Both the position numbers and the translations under genes were made by a program. DNA of 64,000 bases from Shewanella gelidimarina (GTDB lineage: Bacteria > Pseudomonadota > Gammaproteobacteria > Enterobacterales > Shewanellaceae). Under the pieces are notes generated by a model. The model was not told the DNA's origin. It was given only the letters and a program-made list of their open reading frames with translations, and ran no database searches. Shown here piece by piece: positions 17,865 to 26,885 of the stretch (the stretch's first letter is position 1; each line of letters begins with the position of its first letter). Location: positions 360,807-424,806 of the forward strand of contig NZ_JAKIKW010000001.1 of NCBI RefSeq assembly GCF_023283945.1, in the 5' to 3' direction.

Positions 17865-19346
17865 TTATAGGGTGGGTGCGTCATCTATTCCTAGATCGCT
17901 CCATATTGCATCTATTTTTTGTTTGACGGCTTCATCCATCACGATAGGAGTACCCCATTCACGATCGGTTTCCCCTGGCCATTTATTGGTTGCATCCATG
18001 CCCATTTTGGAACCGAGTCCAGTCACGGGCGAAGCAAAGTCGAGATAATCGATAGGCGTATTTTCTATCATTACCGTGTCACGCTTGGGATCCATTCGAG
18101 TCGTAATGGCCCAGATCACATCATTCCAATCTCGACAGTTGACGTCTTCGTCGACGACAACAATAAATTTGGTGTACATAAACTGACGTAAGAACGACCA
18201 CGCACCCATCATCACACGCTTGGCATGACCCGGATACTCCTTACGGATAGAGATCACTGCCATACGGTATGAGCAACCTTCTGGTGGCAGGTAGAAGTCG
18301 ATGATCTCTGGGTATTGTTTACGCAAAATAGGCACAAACACTTCATTCAATGCTAGACCTAGCATAGCAGGCTCATCAGGCGGACGGCCGGTGTAGGTGC
18401 TGTGGTATATCGCATCTTTTCGATGGGTCATGTGGGTCACAGTAAAGACAGGGAAAGAGTCTGTCTCATTGTAGTAACCGGTATGGTCACCGTATGGACC
18501 CTCTTCAGCCATCTCATCAGGATCGATATAGCCTTCGAGAATGATTTCGCTGGTGGCGGGCACTTCTAAATCACAAGTGATAGCTTTACACACTTCAGTG
18601 CGCTCACCACGGAGCAATCCCGCAAAGGCATATTCACTCATGGTGTCTGGTACGGGGGTCACGGCTGCTAAAATGGTGACAGGGTCAGCGCCAATGGCCA
18701 CGACAACTGGGTAGCGCTCACCGGGGTATTTCTCTTTGAAATCTTTAAAGTCTAATGCGCCGCCGCGATGATCAAGCCAGCGCATAATCAGTTTGTTTTT
18801 ACCGAGTAATTGCTGACGATAGATCCCCAAGTTTTGGCGTTTTTGGCGTGGACCTTTAGTAATGGTCAGCCCCCAACTCACCAAGGGAGCAACGTCTCCA
18901 GGCCAGCAGTGTTGGACTGGCAGTCGGGTTAGATCAACTTCATCACCGCTTTTGACCACTTGTTGGCAAGGTGGATTACGCACTGTTTTAGGGGGCATGT
19001 TTAAGGCTTGCTTAAACATCGGGATTTTTGCGATCACATCTTTAAAGCCGCGCGGTGGCTCCGGTTCTTTTAGAAACGCGAGTAGTTCACCGACATCTCG
19101 AAGTGCGAGAGGATCTTCTTTACCTAAAGCCATAGCGACTCGTTTCGGCGTACCGAACAAGTTCACGAGCACTGGCATGTCATTGCCGACAGGGTTTTCG
19201 AATAACAGAGCGGGGCCTTTTGAGCGCAAAACGCGATCGGCAATCTCTGTCATTTCCAAATGAGGGTCGACTGGATGACTAATACGCTTAAGCTCACCAT
19301 TACTCTCTAGGTGGTCTATAAAACTGCGTAAATCCTTAAAACTCAT
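17865..19346 (-). CDS. ubiD: UbiD, 4-hydroxy-3-polyprenylbenzoate decarboxylase
   Basis: This 493-residue UbiD decarboxylates the polyprenyl-hydroxybenzoate intermediate of ubiquinone synthesis using prenylated FMN and a divalent metal. The opening [20 protein letters not shown] is typical, and the catalytic region with [11 protein letters not shown] and the Glu/Arg/Glu set ([10 protein letters not shown]) is intact. Length matches E. coli UbiD (497). It is followed by fre after 75 bases, with the upstream region shared with a divergent small secreted protein gene. Confidence 0.96.
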   Translation of the reverse strand: MSFKDLRSFIDHLESNGELKRISHPVDPHLEMTEIADRVLRSKGPALLFENPVGNDMPVLVNLFGTPKRVAMALGKEDPLALRDVGELLAFLKEPEPPRGFKDVIAKIPMFKQALNMPPKTVRNPPCQQVVKSGDEVDLTRLPVQHCWPGDVAPLVSWGLTITKGPRQKRQNLGIYRQQLLGKNKLIMRWLDHRGGALDFKDFKEKYPGERYPVVVAIGADPVTILAAVTPVPDTMSEYAFAGLLRGERTEVCKAITCDLEVPATSEIILEGYIDPDEMAEEGPYGDHTGYYNETDSFPVFTVTHMTHRKDAIYHSTYTGRPPDEPAMLGLALNEVFVPILRKQYPEIIDFYLPPEGCSYRMAVISIRKEYPGHAKRVMMGAWSFLRQFMYTKFIVVVDEDVNCRDWNDVIWAITTRMDPKRDTVMIENTPIDYLDFASPVTGLGSKMGMDATNKWPGETDREWGTPIVMDEAVKQKIDAIWSDLGIDDAPTL

Positions 19347-19579
19347 AGGGGAATTCTCATCGCTATAAAGTGTGATATGGCGCGCACTATAGCATTATTC
19401 ACGTAGGCGTTAAACGCCTGTTCATCAAAGCTGAGTACGCTAAAGAACCAGTCGTTAGTTATAGGTTGGTTTTAGCATTCGGCACGACTTTAAATGGCAT
19501 TGGTGTAAATCGTATTTGGGCGTAAAATAGGTCAATGCTTTATGTTTTGCTAATGTAATATTAGCGTAGGAGTATGGCG

Positions 19580-20101
19580 ATGAAACAACTTTTTGTTAGA
19601 TTATTTACGGTAATACTGGTGGTGTTGTCGAGTTCCGCTGGGGCTGGCCATGCGGTTGCACAGCAGCATTTACGCTTTGTCGCACCACCGCTATGGGCTG
19701 TGAGTAACGTGAGTGTGGGCGTAGGCTGGGGCAGTGGTTGGAATTCAAATTTCAATGACCCATGGCGCTGGAATGCTGGGGTCTCAAATGGGTGGTATTC
19801 GTACCCATATCGTGGCCGCTATTACCGACCTGGTTGGGGCCATTATGGTTCTCGTTGGGGTTATAATCGTAATCAATATACATCCCCTTATCGTTATCAG
19901 CGGCCAGTTTACCGCCAAGCAGAGCCTAAAGTTATATCGCCTCCAGAACGAGTTACAACCAGTGTTAGCTACGCAACGGGCTTAACGCATTTGCCGGAGA
20001 ATGCCCGAGTGGTGCACAAAGACGGTCACACTGTTTATGAGTGGCAAGGGGTTGAGTACGTGTTTGACTGGAATAGTAAAACCTACAACAAGGTTAATTA
20101 A
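19580..20101 (+). CDS. Small secreted Trp/Tyr/Gly-rich protein, DUF6515-like
   Basis: The precursor is about 173 residues with a signal peptide (KQLFVRLFTVILVVLSSSAGAG). The mature part has a middle section rich in Trp, Tyr, Arg and Gly (RYYRPGWGHYGSRWGYN), then a C-terminal domain with HTVYEWQGVEYVFDWNSKTY that resembles the DUF6515 family. Function is unknown; an envelope location is likely. AGGAG at 19568-19572 is too close to the ATG at 19574 but well spaced for 19580, which is chosen. The gene is single and divergent from ubiD. Confidence 0.7.
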   Translation: MKQLFVRLFTVILVVLSSSAGAGHAVAQQHLRFVAPPLWAVSNVSVGVGWGSGWNSNFNDPWRWNAGVSNGWYSYPYRGRYYRPGWGHYGSRWGYNRNQYTSPYRYQRPVYRQAEPKVISPPERVTTSVSYATGLTHLPENARVVHKDGHTVYEWQGVEYVFDWNSKTYNKVN

Positions 20102-20131
20102 CTTAGTTTGGCGTCTATAGCCGTGTTAACA

Positions 20132-20155
20132 AGGTCGCACATATAAGCGCGACCT
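20132..20155. terminator. Weak hairpin between convergent genes
   Basis: AGGTCGC and GCGACCT form a perfect 7-bp stem with a 10-base loop between two convergent genes. No U-run follows on either side, so it may end transcription only weakly. Confidence 0.3.
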
Positions 20156-20169
20156 CACGCTAATGCCAA

Positions 20170-20682
20170 TCACCAAACCACTTCAGTCATTACATTCTCA
20201 GTTTCACCAATAAGGGTCTTGACCACATTATTGTCAGCATCGAGCAATATCAACCTGGGTATACCTGTGTTGGCAAATTGGTTATAGATACTTCTATCGG
20301 TATCTGCAACGAGGGCAAAGTTGAGCTCATATTCTTGGGCAAACTTATCGAGCGCTGCGTTATTTTCTTCTCGACCAATACCAATAATATCGACATTAGG
20401 GCTCAAATAAATATCTGACGCGGTGAGGTGTTTGATGGTGCGTTGTGAATCATGACACCAAGTGGCGAATAAAATGAGTAACTTATTGTTGCGTGACTTG
20501 CTCAGGTCAATGCTGTTTCCTTGAGTATCAACAAAATGAGTTACAGGCACTTTATCACCGGCTTTCACATAGGTTAAGTATTCTGTTTTGTTTTGCTGAA
20601 CTGCAGCATGTTCGGTATTATTTGCGCAGCCTGTTGTCGTCAATATAAACAAGCTGGTTAGGATCAGTGTTAGGGCTCTCAT
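20170..20682 (-). CDS. Redoxin-family lipoprotein
   Basis: This 170-residue protein has a lipoprotein signal (lipobox TTGC, cysteine at residue 19) and a TlpA/AhpC-TSA thioredoxin fold. The active site reads ATWCHDSQ, so the second cysteine of a CXXC is replaced by serine, leaving a one-cysteine site. A cis-proline TGIPRLILLD stretch is present. It could be a periplasmic peroxidase-like or thiol-binding protein rather than a disulfide reductase. It lies 178 bases downstream of lepB on the same strand. No partner is identified. Confidence 0.75.
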   Translation of the reverse strand: MRALTLILTSLFILTTTGCANNTEHAAVQQNKTEYLTYVKAGDKVPVTHFVDTQGNSIDLSKSRNNKLLILFATWCHDSQRTIKHLTASDIYLSPNVDIIGIGREENNAALDKFAQEYELNFALVADTDRSIYNQFANTGIPRLILLDADNNVVKTLIGETENVMTEVVW

Positions 20683-20860
20683 AGGGCATCCATTCGTCTG
20701 TAAGTCGCCCTAAAGTAACAAAGCCTAACCCATTTGTATAAGCCTTCTTAAAGCTAGTTGTGTGCAGCATTAACAAAGTTGGCTGATAGTGCTTAGAGAC
20801 CTGTTTAGAGACCATCGTGAGCTAGCCTTTGAGAAAAGGACGGGGTCCCTTTACTCAATA

Positions 20861-21529
20861 TTATAGTGAATGGAAGAAACGCTCTGGTCTTGGCAGGTAG
20901 TAATTATCGTAGTTCGCCGAAAATACCACAGTTTGTGAACGGCCAACAATTTCGGCTCTTGGCACAAAACCAATCATTCTTGAATCTGCACTATGTTCGC
21001 GATTATCTCCCAGTACTAAATAATGCCCTTCCGGCACGGTAATGGGGCCAAAACTAGATTGACGCGTAATAATACCTTGCCCCGACATCCCTGCAATTTT
21101 TACCTGATGGCTTAAGCCCAAAAGGTGCTCAACCCGAATGTCTGAATCATTCGGTTCTTGCTCGGACGCGTCGCTATACTGCAGTGCTGCACCATTAATC
21201 GATAACACATTGTCGCGCATTACTATGGTGTCAGAGGGAAGGCCTATTACTCGCTTGACCAATTTTTTGTTACTGGCCTTTGAATCAAAAATAACGATGT
21301 CGCCACGCTGCGGATCGGCAAGCTTGGCAATGGATATATGGGTAAACGGAATACGCAGATCGTAAGCCATTTTATTTACCAACAGACGATCACCTTCGAC
21401 GATGGTTGGTTTCATTGAACCTGTGGGGACACTGTTCCAGTCGGCAACCGCACTTCTGAACACCAGCATTAACGAAATAAACAAAATAAGTGAGCGGTTC
21501 TGTTTCAGTAGTGTTAGAAATCTTCTCAT
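20861..21529 (-). CDS. lepB: Signal peptidase I
   Basis: This 222-residue inner-membrane serine protease cleaves Sec/Tat signal peptides. One N-terminal helix (about 12-30) is followed by box B with the catalytic serine (PTGSMKPTI, about 36-44), box D with the catalytic lysine (NKKLVKRVIGLPSD, about 88-101) and box E (LGDNREHSADSR). It is shorter than the usual gammaproteobacterial LepB (over 300) and has one rather than two membrane helices. It sits apart from lepA/rnc, so it is probably an extra paralogue. Confidence 0.9.
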   Translation of the reverse strand: MRRFLTLLKQNRSLILFISLMLVFRSAVADWNSVPTGSMKPTIVEGDRLLVNKMAYDLRIPFTHISIAKLADPQRGDIVIFDSKASNKKLVKRVIGLPSDTIVMRDNVLSINGAALQYSDASEQEPNDSDIRVEHLLGLSHQVKIAGMSGQGIITRQSSFGPITVPEGHYLVLGDNREHSADSRMIGFVPRAEIVGRSQTVVFSANYDNYYLPRPERFFHSL

Positions 21530-21594
21530 ACAATAGTTCCTTTATTGATTTTGGTAGTTACTTCTCCAATTTGAGACCATGTCACTCTGCAGAA

Positions 21595-21635
21595 ATTCAT
21601 ATTTCAACTAGATATAAAGGTAACCAAATATGAAT
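21595..21635. promoter_or_regulatory. Inverted repeat upstream of lepB
   Basis: ATTCATATTT (21595..21604) and AAATATGAAT (21626..21635) form a perfect 10-bp inverted repeat 66-106 bases upstream of the lepB start. It could be a regulator site; nothing else supports this. Confidence 0.3.
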
Positions 21636-21805
21636 TGCGAGTCTGTAGAGGGTTGCATCGATGATTTTTAAGTGCCAATTTGCTGGATAATACAGCAGGA
21701 AAGCCACTATATTGCAGAAAATGCAGTAAATGGTCTATTTGTTGTCCAGTTGAACAAATAGAGGCTTTACATTTTAACCCGATATCCCTATTATTCACGG
21801 CGTTC

Positions 21806-21896
21806 GGAGAGATGGCAGAGTGGTCGAATGCACCGGTCTTGAAAACCGGCATAGGTTTGTAGCCTATCTAGGGTTCAAATCCCTATCTCTCCGCCA
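21806..21896 (+). tRNA. tRNA-Ser (anticodon UGA)
   Basis: The acceptor stem GGAGAGA/TCTCTCC closes around a D-arm, an anticodon loop CTTGAAA with anticodon TGA, a long variable arm typical of serine tRNA, and a T-arm GGGTTCAAATCCC. CCA is encoded at 21894..21896. The type II layout and the anticodon leave little doubt. Confidence 0.97.
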
Positions 21897-21907
21897 CATT
21901 AAGACGA

Positions 21908-21937
21908 AGCCCTTAGCAGAAATGCTGAGGGCTTTTT
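21908..21937 (+). terminator. Rho-independent terminator of tRNA-Ser
   Basis: AGCCCTTAGCA, a GAAA tetraloop and TGCTGAGGGCT form an 11-bp stem followed by a T-tract. It lies 12 bases after the tRNA. Confidence 0.9.
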
Positions 21938-22043
21938 CGTATGTGAGAATAAAACCCCTAGGGCTCCTCTTGATTAGAGCCTGCTATCTCAGCGCCGTAT
22001 TAAGATGACGCTATTTAATCGCTTTGGTGTAATGCGATAGCTA

Positions 22044-22910
22044 CTACTTCAAAGCAAAATAGATATCGGTAATCAGCTCGTTTTCAGGTACTGCAGGAAA
22101 CAGGTTCATATATTGGAAGAACAACGGAAAATCTCTTAATTGTTCTCCACTTGCAGGTAACCAATCGCGGTAGAACTGATAGATCTTTTCATCCATCTGC
22201 TGATGCGATCCTAAATGTCTGATTTTGGCAAAGCGGCCGCCGGGGATCATTTTGGCGATCACGCCGTAATCATTGGCTTGTAACTCTTGGGTGAGGGAGC
22301 CACAAATATCAAAGTGAAACTGCTCGGCAGGCACAGTATTGGGGTCGTTATACGGCACGCCTATCGATTGGCTGCTGGCCACTGGAGAGTCGGTTGTGGC
22401 TTTGCGCCACTCAATAAACTTTTGCAGTGAGTCGTTGAGTGTTTGCGGCGCGCCGTGGTGCTCCAATACAGCAACTGGTGTCTCGTCTCTATGGGTTAAT
22501 TCTATATTCACAGTATCATTCCTCGTTAGGTTCACTTTCTCATATTCGTCACTCCACAGCTGCCAATTGGGCGTGAGTCTAAATTGAGAGGGGGTTTGTA
22601 TAAATGCCTTTTTAAATGCACGAGAGAAGGATTCTGAGTTTTCAAAGCCAGCATCAAGCGCGATATCCGTTATCCGCTCATTAGCATGAAATACTAATCG
22701 GTATGAGGCTCTTTTAAGCCGCATCATTAAGATGTATCTGCCGACGTTGATCCCGGTAAAAACCTGAAACTGTCGATGAAAATGATATTTTGAAAAATGA
22801 ACCACCTGACTCAACTGCTGCACATTTAGGTTGTCGTCTAAATGCAGCGCAATATAATCGCAAATCGCGACAATTTTGGCTGAATAGTGTTGGCTTGTCT
22901 GCTGGTTCAT
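22044..22910 (-). CDS. AraC-family regulator with GyrI-like effector domain
   Basis: The 288-residue protein has two AraC helix-turn-helix motifs at the N-terminus (about 8-108; LNVQQLSQVVHFSKYHFHRQF and ITDIALDAGFENSESFSRAFKKAFIQTPSQFR) and a GyrI/SbmC-like domain (about 130-288) expected to bind small molecules. This order is that of Rob/SoxS-like multidrug regulators with a C-terminal sensor. It is transcribed alone, and the target is unknown. Confidence 0.88.
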   Translation of the reverse strand: MNQQTSQHYSAKIVAICDYIALHLDDNLNVQQLSQVVHFSKYHFHRQFQVFTGINVGRYILMMRLKRASYRLVFHANERITDIALDAGFENSESFSRAFKKAFIQTPSQFRLTPNWQLWSDEYEKVNLTRNDTVNIELTHRDETPVAVLEHHGAPQTLNDSLQKFIEWRKATTDSPVASSQSIGVPYNDPNTVPAEQFHFDICGSLTQELQANDYGVIAKMIPGGRFAKIRHLGSHQQMDEKIYQFYRDWLPASGEQLRDFPLFFQYMNLFPAVPENELITDIYFALK

Positions 22911-22996
22911 TTCAATCTCTCCTCAAGTGCGAAGCTATTATTACAGTGAGCCACAGACGTTACCTGACCGAAATTGCTGACTAGTTTAATAATTTT

Positions 22997-23440
22997 TTAA
23001 AATCCGCGTCGCTTCCAGAATGCGCCTATTTTGTCACCCTCTTCATTGGGGTGGACTTTAAAGGTTTTCTCGGCAATGACTTTGCCTTTGAGTTCAAGTG
23101 TCATGCGCCATTTGCCGACTTTATTGTGTTCTGGTGCCCAAATGGTATCACCAATATAAAATTTCCAATCATTAGATTTTACGTAGACTTCACCGTCAAA
23201 GGGGGGACGAATATCGCCGTTGGCATCGGGAATGTCGGGATGGTATATGCAGTAGCGTAATACTTGGTTCTTGGCTTTTTTTATCTGCGTGACAAAACCA
23301 AACTCAATGTCGACTTCAGCGGGCACGTGTATCGTTGCTTTAGTCAATTTAGGCAAGTCATCACTGTCTTCGTCCCATTGGGTGAAAATACCGCTACGAA
23401 TGATACTGACATCAGGTTTGAGTTTGGACACGAGTGGCAA
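22997..23440 (-). CDS. DUF3859 family protein
   Basis: This soluble protein of about 140 residues has an immunoglobulin-like beta pattern typical of DUF3859 (SGIFTQWDEDSD near the start, then GEVYVKSNDWKFYIGDTIW and GKWRMTLELKGKVIAEKTF). Function is unknown. The only upstream start in frame is a TTG at 23440 without a good ribosome site. A GTG three codons later is an alternative, so the N-terminus is uncertain. No clear operon partner. Confidence 0.7.
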   Translation of the reverse strand: MPLVSKLKPDVSIIRSGIFTQWDEDSDDLPKLTKATIHVPAEVDIEFGFVTQIKKAKNQVLRYCIYHPDIPDANGDIRPPFDGEVYVKSNDWKFYIGDTIWAPEHNKVGKWRMTLELKGKVIAEKTFKVHPNEEGDKIGAFWKRRGF

Positions 23441-23635
23441 GTCTTCATGTAAGAGTTTAAGAGGTATTAAGGATACTCAAAATAGCGCCAACTTTCATGT
23501 TACGCAGCTAATAGGATTAAACGTGAATATTTCTATACAGTATAAAATGCTGCTCGGGTGGACATTTTTAGCTGGCAAGGTAACCTGAGGTGGACTTATG
23601 TGTCGCACATTAGCATTTTTATAATCATCAATTGA

Positions 23636-23917
23636 ATACCAATTGCATTAAGTATTTGACCAATTCAGAACGCTTCAGGCTTTTCAATTCAAGGCGCATT
23701 GGTGAAAAAAGGGTTATTCCCTTTTAAGCCAATGCAAAGCAGAAGTGGAAAATCTGAAGCGCTCACGTAGTGCGGCCGACGTTTAAAGCAAATGGCAAAG
23801 CCCTTTAAGCTTCGTTGTGGCCTTTGGATATAGAATAACTATTAGCTTCAATCCCTCACCTTGCCTACAGGGTTTTGAATTCCCGCTGAATGGTCAAACT
23901 TTTAATGCAACTGGTAT
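23636..23917. mobile_element. MITE-like palindromic element, family 2
   Basis: This 282-bp non-coding element is bounded by 16-bp inverted ends with 15/16 identity (ATACCAATTGCATTAA at the left and its complement at the right). Inside lies a long hairpin (23671..23761: CGCTTCAG with CTGAAGCG, and GCATTGG with CCAATGC). A related end is found at about 61993..62090 without that hairpin, so the hairpin may be a nested insertion. No transposase is present. It fills most of the gap between the DUF3859 and DsbA-like genes. Confidence 0.7.
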
Positions 23918-23997
23918 AGGATAGTGTGGATGCTATGGATTGAAACTGCATAAGCCGCTTACTTACTTCTCAATTCAATCAGGATGAAGTCAACTTT

Positions 23998-24639
23998 ATG
24001 AATCTTGCTACTCTATTTTACGTTTACGACCCTATGTGCAGCTGGTGTTGGGGTTATAAACCAACATGGTCACTGTTAGAAAACCAACTAAAACAACAAT
24101 TCCCAGACCTCGCTATTGAGTATCGTTTGGGCGGGCTAGCAGCCGATACAGACGAGCCGATGCCGCAAGAGATGCAGGTCTTTTTACAGCAGACATGGCA
24201 ACGTATTTCAGAGCAATTAGGCACTCAATTTAACTTTAATTTTTGGACTGAGTGTCAGCCAAAAAGAGCAACCTATCCGGCGTGTCGTGCAATATTGTTG
24301 GCGCGGGATGCAGGGCTAGAAGCCGAGTTTTATCTTGCGGTGCAGCAGGCGTATTATCTTGAAGCGAAGAATCCTTCAGATAATACAACATTGGTTGATA
24401 TCGCCAGCAAGTTAGCAATGGATGGTGAGGCTTTTGCTACAGCGCTCAATAGTGATTTAACCAAAAGTCGATTGCAGCAAGAGATAAGTCAAACAAGACG
24501 GTTACCCATTCAGGGCTTTCCCTCTTTGGTGCTGGCGCTAAATGGCGACTTAATATTAATTGAGTTGGATTATAAAAATGCACCAACCAGCTTTAACCAA
24601 ATTGCACTGCTGATGAAAGAGGCCAAACTCGAAGTCTAG
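23998..24639 (+). CDS. DsbA-family (FrnE-like) cytoplasmic thiol protein
   Basis: The 213-residue protein lacks a signal peptide and begins directly with the thioredoxin strand. The active site CSWC is at about residues 14-17 in a DPMCSWCWGY context, as in DsbA/2-hydroxychromene-carboxylate isomerase relatives. The cis-proline motif QGFPSLVL lies near residue 180, with a helical insertion between. It probably acts as a cytosolic disulfide isomerase or thiol oxidoreductase; substrates are unknown. It is a single gene downstream of a repeat element. Confidence 0.85.
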   Translation: MNLATLFYVYDPMCSWCWGYKPTWSLLENQLKQQFPDLAIEYRLGGLAADTDEPMPQEMQVFLQQTWQRISEQLGTQFNFNFWTECQPKRATYPACRAILLARDAGLEAEFYLAVQQAYYLEAKNPSDNTTLVDIASKLAMDGEAFATALNSDLTKSRLQQEISQTRRLPIQGFPSLVLALNGDLILIELDYKNAPTSFNQIALLMKEAKLEV

Positions 24640-24648
24640 CGGCTAGGG

Positions 24649-25002
24649 CTACTCTACACAGTTAACGTGGTGCTCATTGTTGACGGTTAAGGCGAGTACT
24701 TTCATATATTGGTTGTGGGTAACATAACCGCAGCGGCCGTTAATTTGTTCACCAGAAGACAGCCGGATGCGATAGATATATTCACCATCCACTTGTTCGG
24801 TGCTGTGGTGAATACGCATGCTTTTAGACGGATCGATATTATCGAATACCAGATTATTGTTGGGGAGACTGACTTCAACGCGGGTCAGTAGTTGCCCGGA
24901 CTGGTTGTTGATCTCAACGCTAGGCATAATGAAAAAATAAGCGTGGTAGCCTATAAATAAACACAGTGCGGTAAATAGGGTGAATATAAGGCAACTTCGC
25001 AT
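24649..25002 (-). CDS. Small membrane-anchored protein of unknown function
   Basis: The product is about 117 residues: one N-terminal helix (about 4-24) followed by a beta-rich domain (SVEINNQSGQLLTRVEVSLPNN). I do not recognise a family. AGGAG lies 6 bases before the ATG at 25002, which is preferred to the adjacent in-frame TTG at 25005. It is convergent with the DsbA-like gene, with only a few bases between stops. Confidence 0.65.
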   Translation of the reverse strand: MRSCLIFTLFTALCLFIGYHAYFFIMPSVEINNQSGQLLTRVEVSLPNNNLVFDNIDPSKSMRIHHSTEQVDGEYIYRIRLSSGEQINGRCGYVTHNQYMKVLALTVNNEHHVNCVE

Positions 25003-25102
25003 CAATACTCCTAAGTGAACGTTGAGTAACGTAAATCAATTTTTATAATTATAGAAAACTATTCCATTATTTTTATTTCACGCCTTAATTCGCGTGTCAC
25101 TA

Positions 25103-25765
25103 TTATCCGCGGTTAATGGTGATATCAGAGATATAGCCATGTTCTGTTGCCGTCAGGGCTTGCTTTAACATCACAGCGGCCTCTTCTGCGCTCATAAAGT
25201 GACTGGTATTAAGGGATTTACCACTGGTATCCCAAAATGGCGTTGCCATTCCTCCAGGATATACCGCAATCAGTTTCATCGGATGGTTCTTTAATTCTAG
25301 TCGAACCGACTCAACTAAACCGCGCACCGCCCATTTTACGGCGCAATAAGTGGACTCTTCTGCCTTAGCCATTTGAGCGGCCGTCGACATCACCATCACT
25401 ACAGTGACAGGCTTATCTTTATAACGTTTTACGGCCTCGCGCAGGAGCATTATTGCCGAGGTGACGTTGTTGCTGATCAAGGCATTTATCGCTGCTGCGG
25501 ATTGATCTTCTAAACGACCAAAATAGCCACTTCCTGCACTGTGGATGATGACTGAGGGTGTTTGTGGCAATGAATCAAATAAGCTGATGACAGAGTGCTC
25601 ATTACTGAGATCGCAGCTGTGAGAGCTTACATTGGCACCCAAGGTTGCCGCGAGAGTGTTTAAGCGTTGTGCATTACGACCGCTGATGCAAACTGCGGAT
25701 TCTTGACTGTATAGTGTCGCCAACGCTGCGCCTAAACCTGAGCTTGCACCTGTGATCAATACCAT
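25103..25765 (-). CDS. Short-chain dehydrogenase/reductase
   Basis: This 220-residue classical SDR has the cofactor motif TGASSGLGAAL at about 5-15, HSAG near 76-79, a serine region (MVMSTAAQ) and the catalytic YCAVK at about 139-143. All catalytic residues are present. The substrate is unknown. It lies 100 bases downstream of the accB-like gene, in the place where accC usually lies, so it may have moved in there. Confidence 0.88.
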   Translation of the reverse strand: MVLITGASSGLGAALATLYSQESAVCISGRNAQRLNTLAATLGANVSSHSCDLSNEHSVISLFDSLPQTPSVIIHSAGSGYFGRLEDQSAAAINALISNNVTSAIMLLREAVKRYKDKPVTVVMVMSTAAQMAKAEESTYCAVKWAVRGLVESVRLELKNHPMKLIAVYPGGMATPFWDTSGKSLNTSHFMSAEEAAVMLKQALTATEHGYISDITINRG

Positions 25766-25865
25766 TGCGGTCTATTTCCTGTAGATTATGTCTATACCCA
25801 ACGACTTGAATTTGCTCGTTGCAGAGGCGTTGCGCCAGCGTAACTTTAGGCGCATTTACGTAGAA

Positions 25866-26324
25866 TTACTCGATTACTAGCAGTGGTTGTTCAAAGTCTA
25901 TTTGCTCACCATCTTCGATTAGTATGGCGGTGATGGTGCCACTTTTATCCGCCGCAATACGATTCATCATCGTCATGGCTTCAATGATACAAACAATGTC
26001 GCCTTGCTTTACCTGTTGCCCCAGAAAGCATAATGGCTTGTCAGTATTTTTATCGGTCAGGTAGAGGGTGCCCACCATGGGTGATAGCAGTTTATGGCTG
26101 TCTAAATCTTCATAGTGTTTGCTCGCGCCAGTATTGGAACTTGGCTCTGCCGTCGGCGCGGCCACACTGCTTGCAGGGACTAGAAATGTTTGTACGCCAG
26201 CTTGTATCGGCAGCGGGCTGTGGCGGCAAATACGTACCGACTCTTCACCTTCTTTGATCTCTAGCTCGGCAATATCTGACTCTTGAACTAACTCAATCAG
26301 CTTTTTTATCTTACGAATATCCAT
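25866..26324 (-). CDS. accB: AccB-like biotin carboxyl carrier homologue lacking the biotinylation lysine
   Basis: The 152-residue protein has the normal AccB layout: an N-terminal helix region (MDIRKIKKLIELVQES), a Pro/Ala/Thr/Ser linker and a biotinyl domain (about 75-152). The biotin site reads IEAMTMMN instead of EAMKMMN. The codon is ACG (Thr), so the lysine that receives biotin is absent. The rest of the domain (SPMVGTLYL, LGQQVKQGD, GEQIDFEQPLLVIE) is conserved. It follows aroQ by 15 bases as in aroQ-accB-accC operons, but accC is missing. It may be a second, altered copy with another role, or a decaying one. Confidence 0.88.
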   Translation of the reverse strand: MDIRKIKKLIELVQESDIAELEIKEGEESVRICRHSPLPIQAGVQTFLVPASSVAAPTAEPSSNTGASKHYEDLDSHKLLSPMVGTLYLTDKNTDKPLCFLGQQVKQGDIVCIIEAMTMMNRIAADKSGTITAILIEDGEQIDFEQPLLVIE

Positions 26325-26339
26325 ATTGGGCCAGTTACC

Positions 26340-26792
26340 TTATTTTTGTTTTGATGCGTTCAACTGAGCGATTGCCGATTGCAGTGCAAATTGATAACCC
26401 TGAGCGCCTAAACCGCAAATAACCCCCACGGCTTTATCGGAGAAATAGGAGTGGTGGCGGAAAGGTTCGCGACTATGAACGTTAGATAGATGCACTTCGA
26501 TGAAGGGGATCGCGACGCCTAAAAGTGCATCGCGCAGCGCAACACTGGTATGGGTAAAAGCCGCAGGATTGATAATGACAAAATCGGCATCGGTATTATG
26601 TATCGCCTCAATTAACAGGTGCTCGGCGTTAGATTGAATATGATCTAACTGCACGTTGGCATCAGCAGCTTGCTGTTTTAGGCCATTAACAATGTGCTCA
26701 AGGGTATGATGTCCATAATGCCCGGGCTCTCTGCGTCCGAGTAAATTCAGATTAGGACCATTGACGAGTAATACTTTGGCTTGGCTGCTCAT
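26340..26792 (-). CDS. aroQ: Type II 3-dehydroquinate dehydratase
   Basis: This 150-residue shikimate-pathway enzyme converts 3-dehydroquinate to 3-dehydroshikimate. The family opening [20 protein letters not shown] carries the active-site Arg and Tyr, [16 protein letters not shown] lies near 78-93, and [17 protein letters not shown] carries the catalytic His. Length is standard. It is followed by the accB-like gene. Since accB is altered and accC absent, this may be a second aroQ in the genome. Confidence 0.93.
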   Translation of the reverse strand: MSSQAKVLLVNGPNLNLLGRREPGHYGHHTLEHIVNGLKQQAADANVQLDHIQSNAEHLLIEAIHNTDADFVIINPAAFTHTSVALRDALLGVAIPFIEVHLSNVHSREPFRHHSYFSDKAVGVICGLGAQGYQFALQSAIAQLNASKQK

Positions 26793-26885
26793 GAAAAATC
26801 CCCTTGGATAAACCGTATTAAAGTGCGCTAGTGAGCGATTTAAAATTAATCACTAGGTTGTTGAACTCAAATGAGTGATAGATGT

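Noticed and set aside
23264..23588. Plus-strand frames antisense to the DUF3859 gene
   Set aside because: They mirror the real minus-strand gene and show no independent coding signal.
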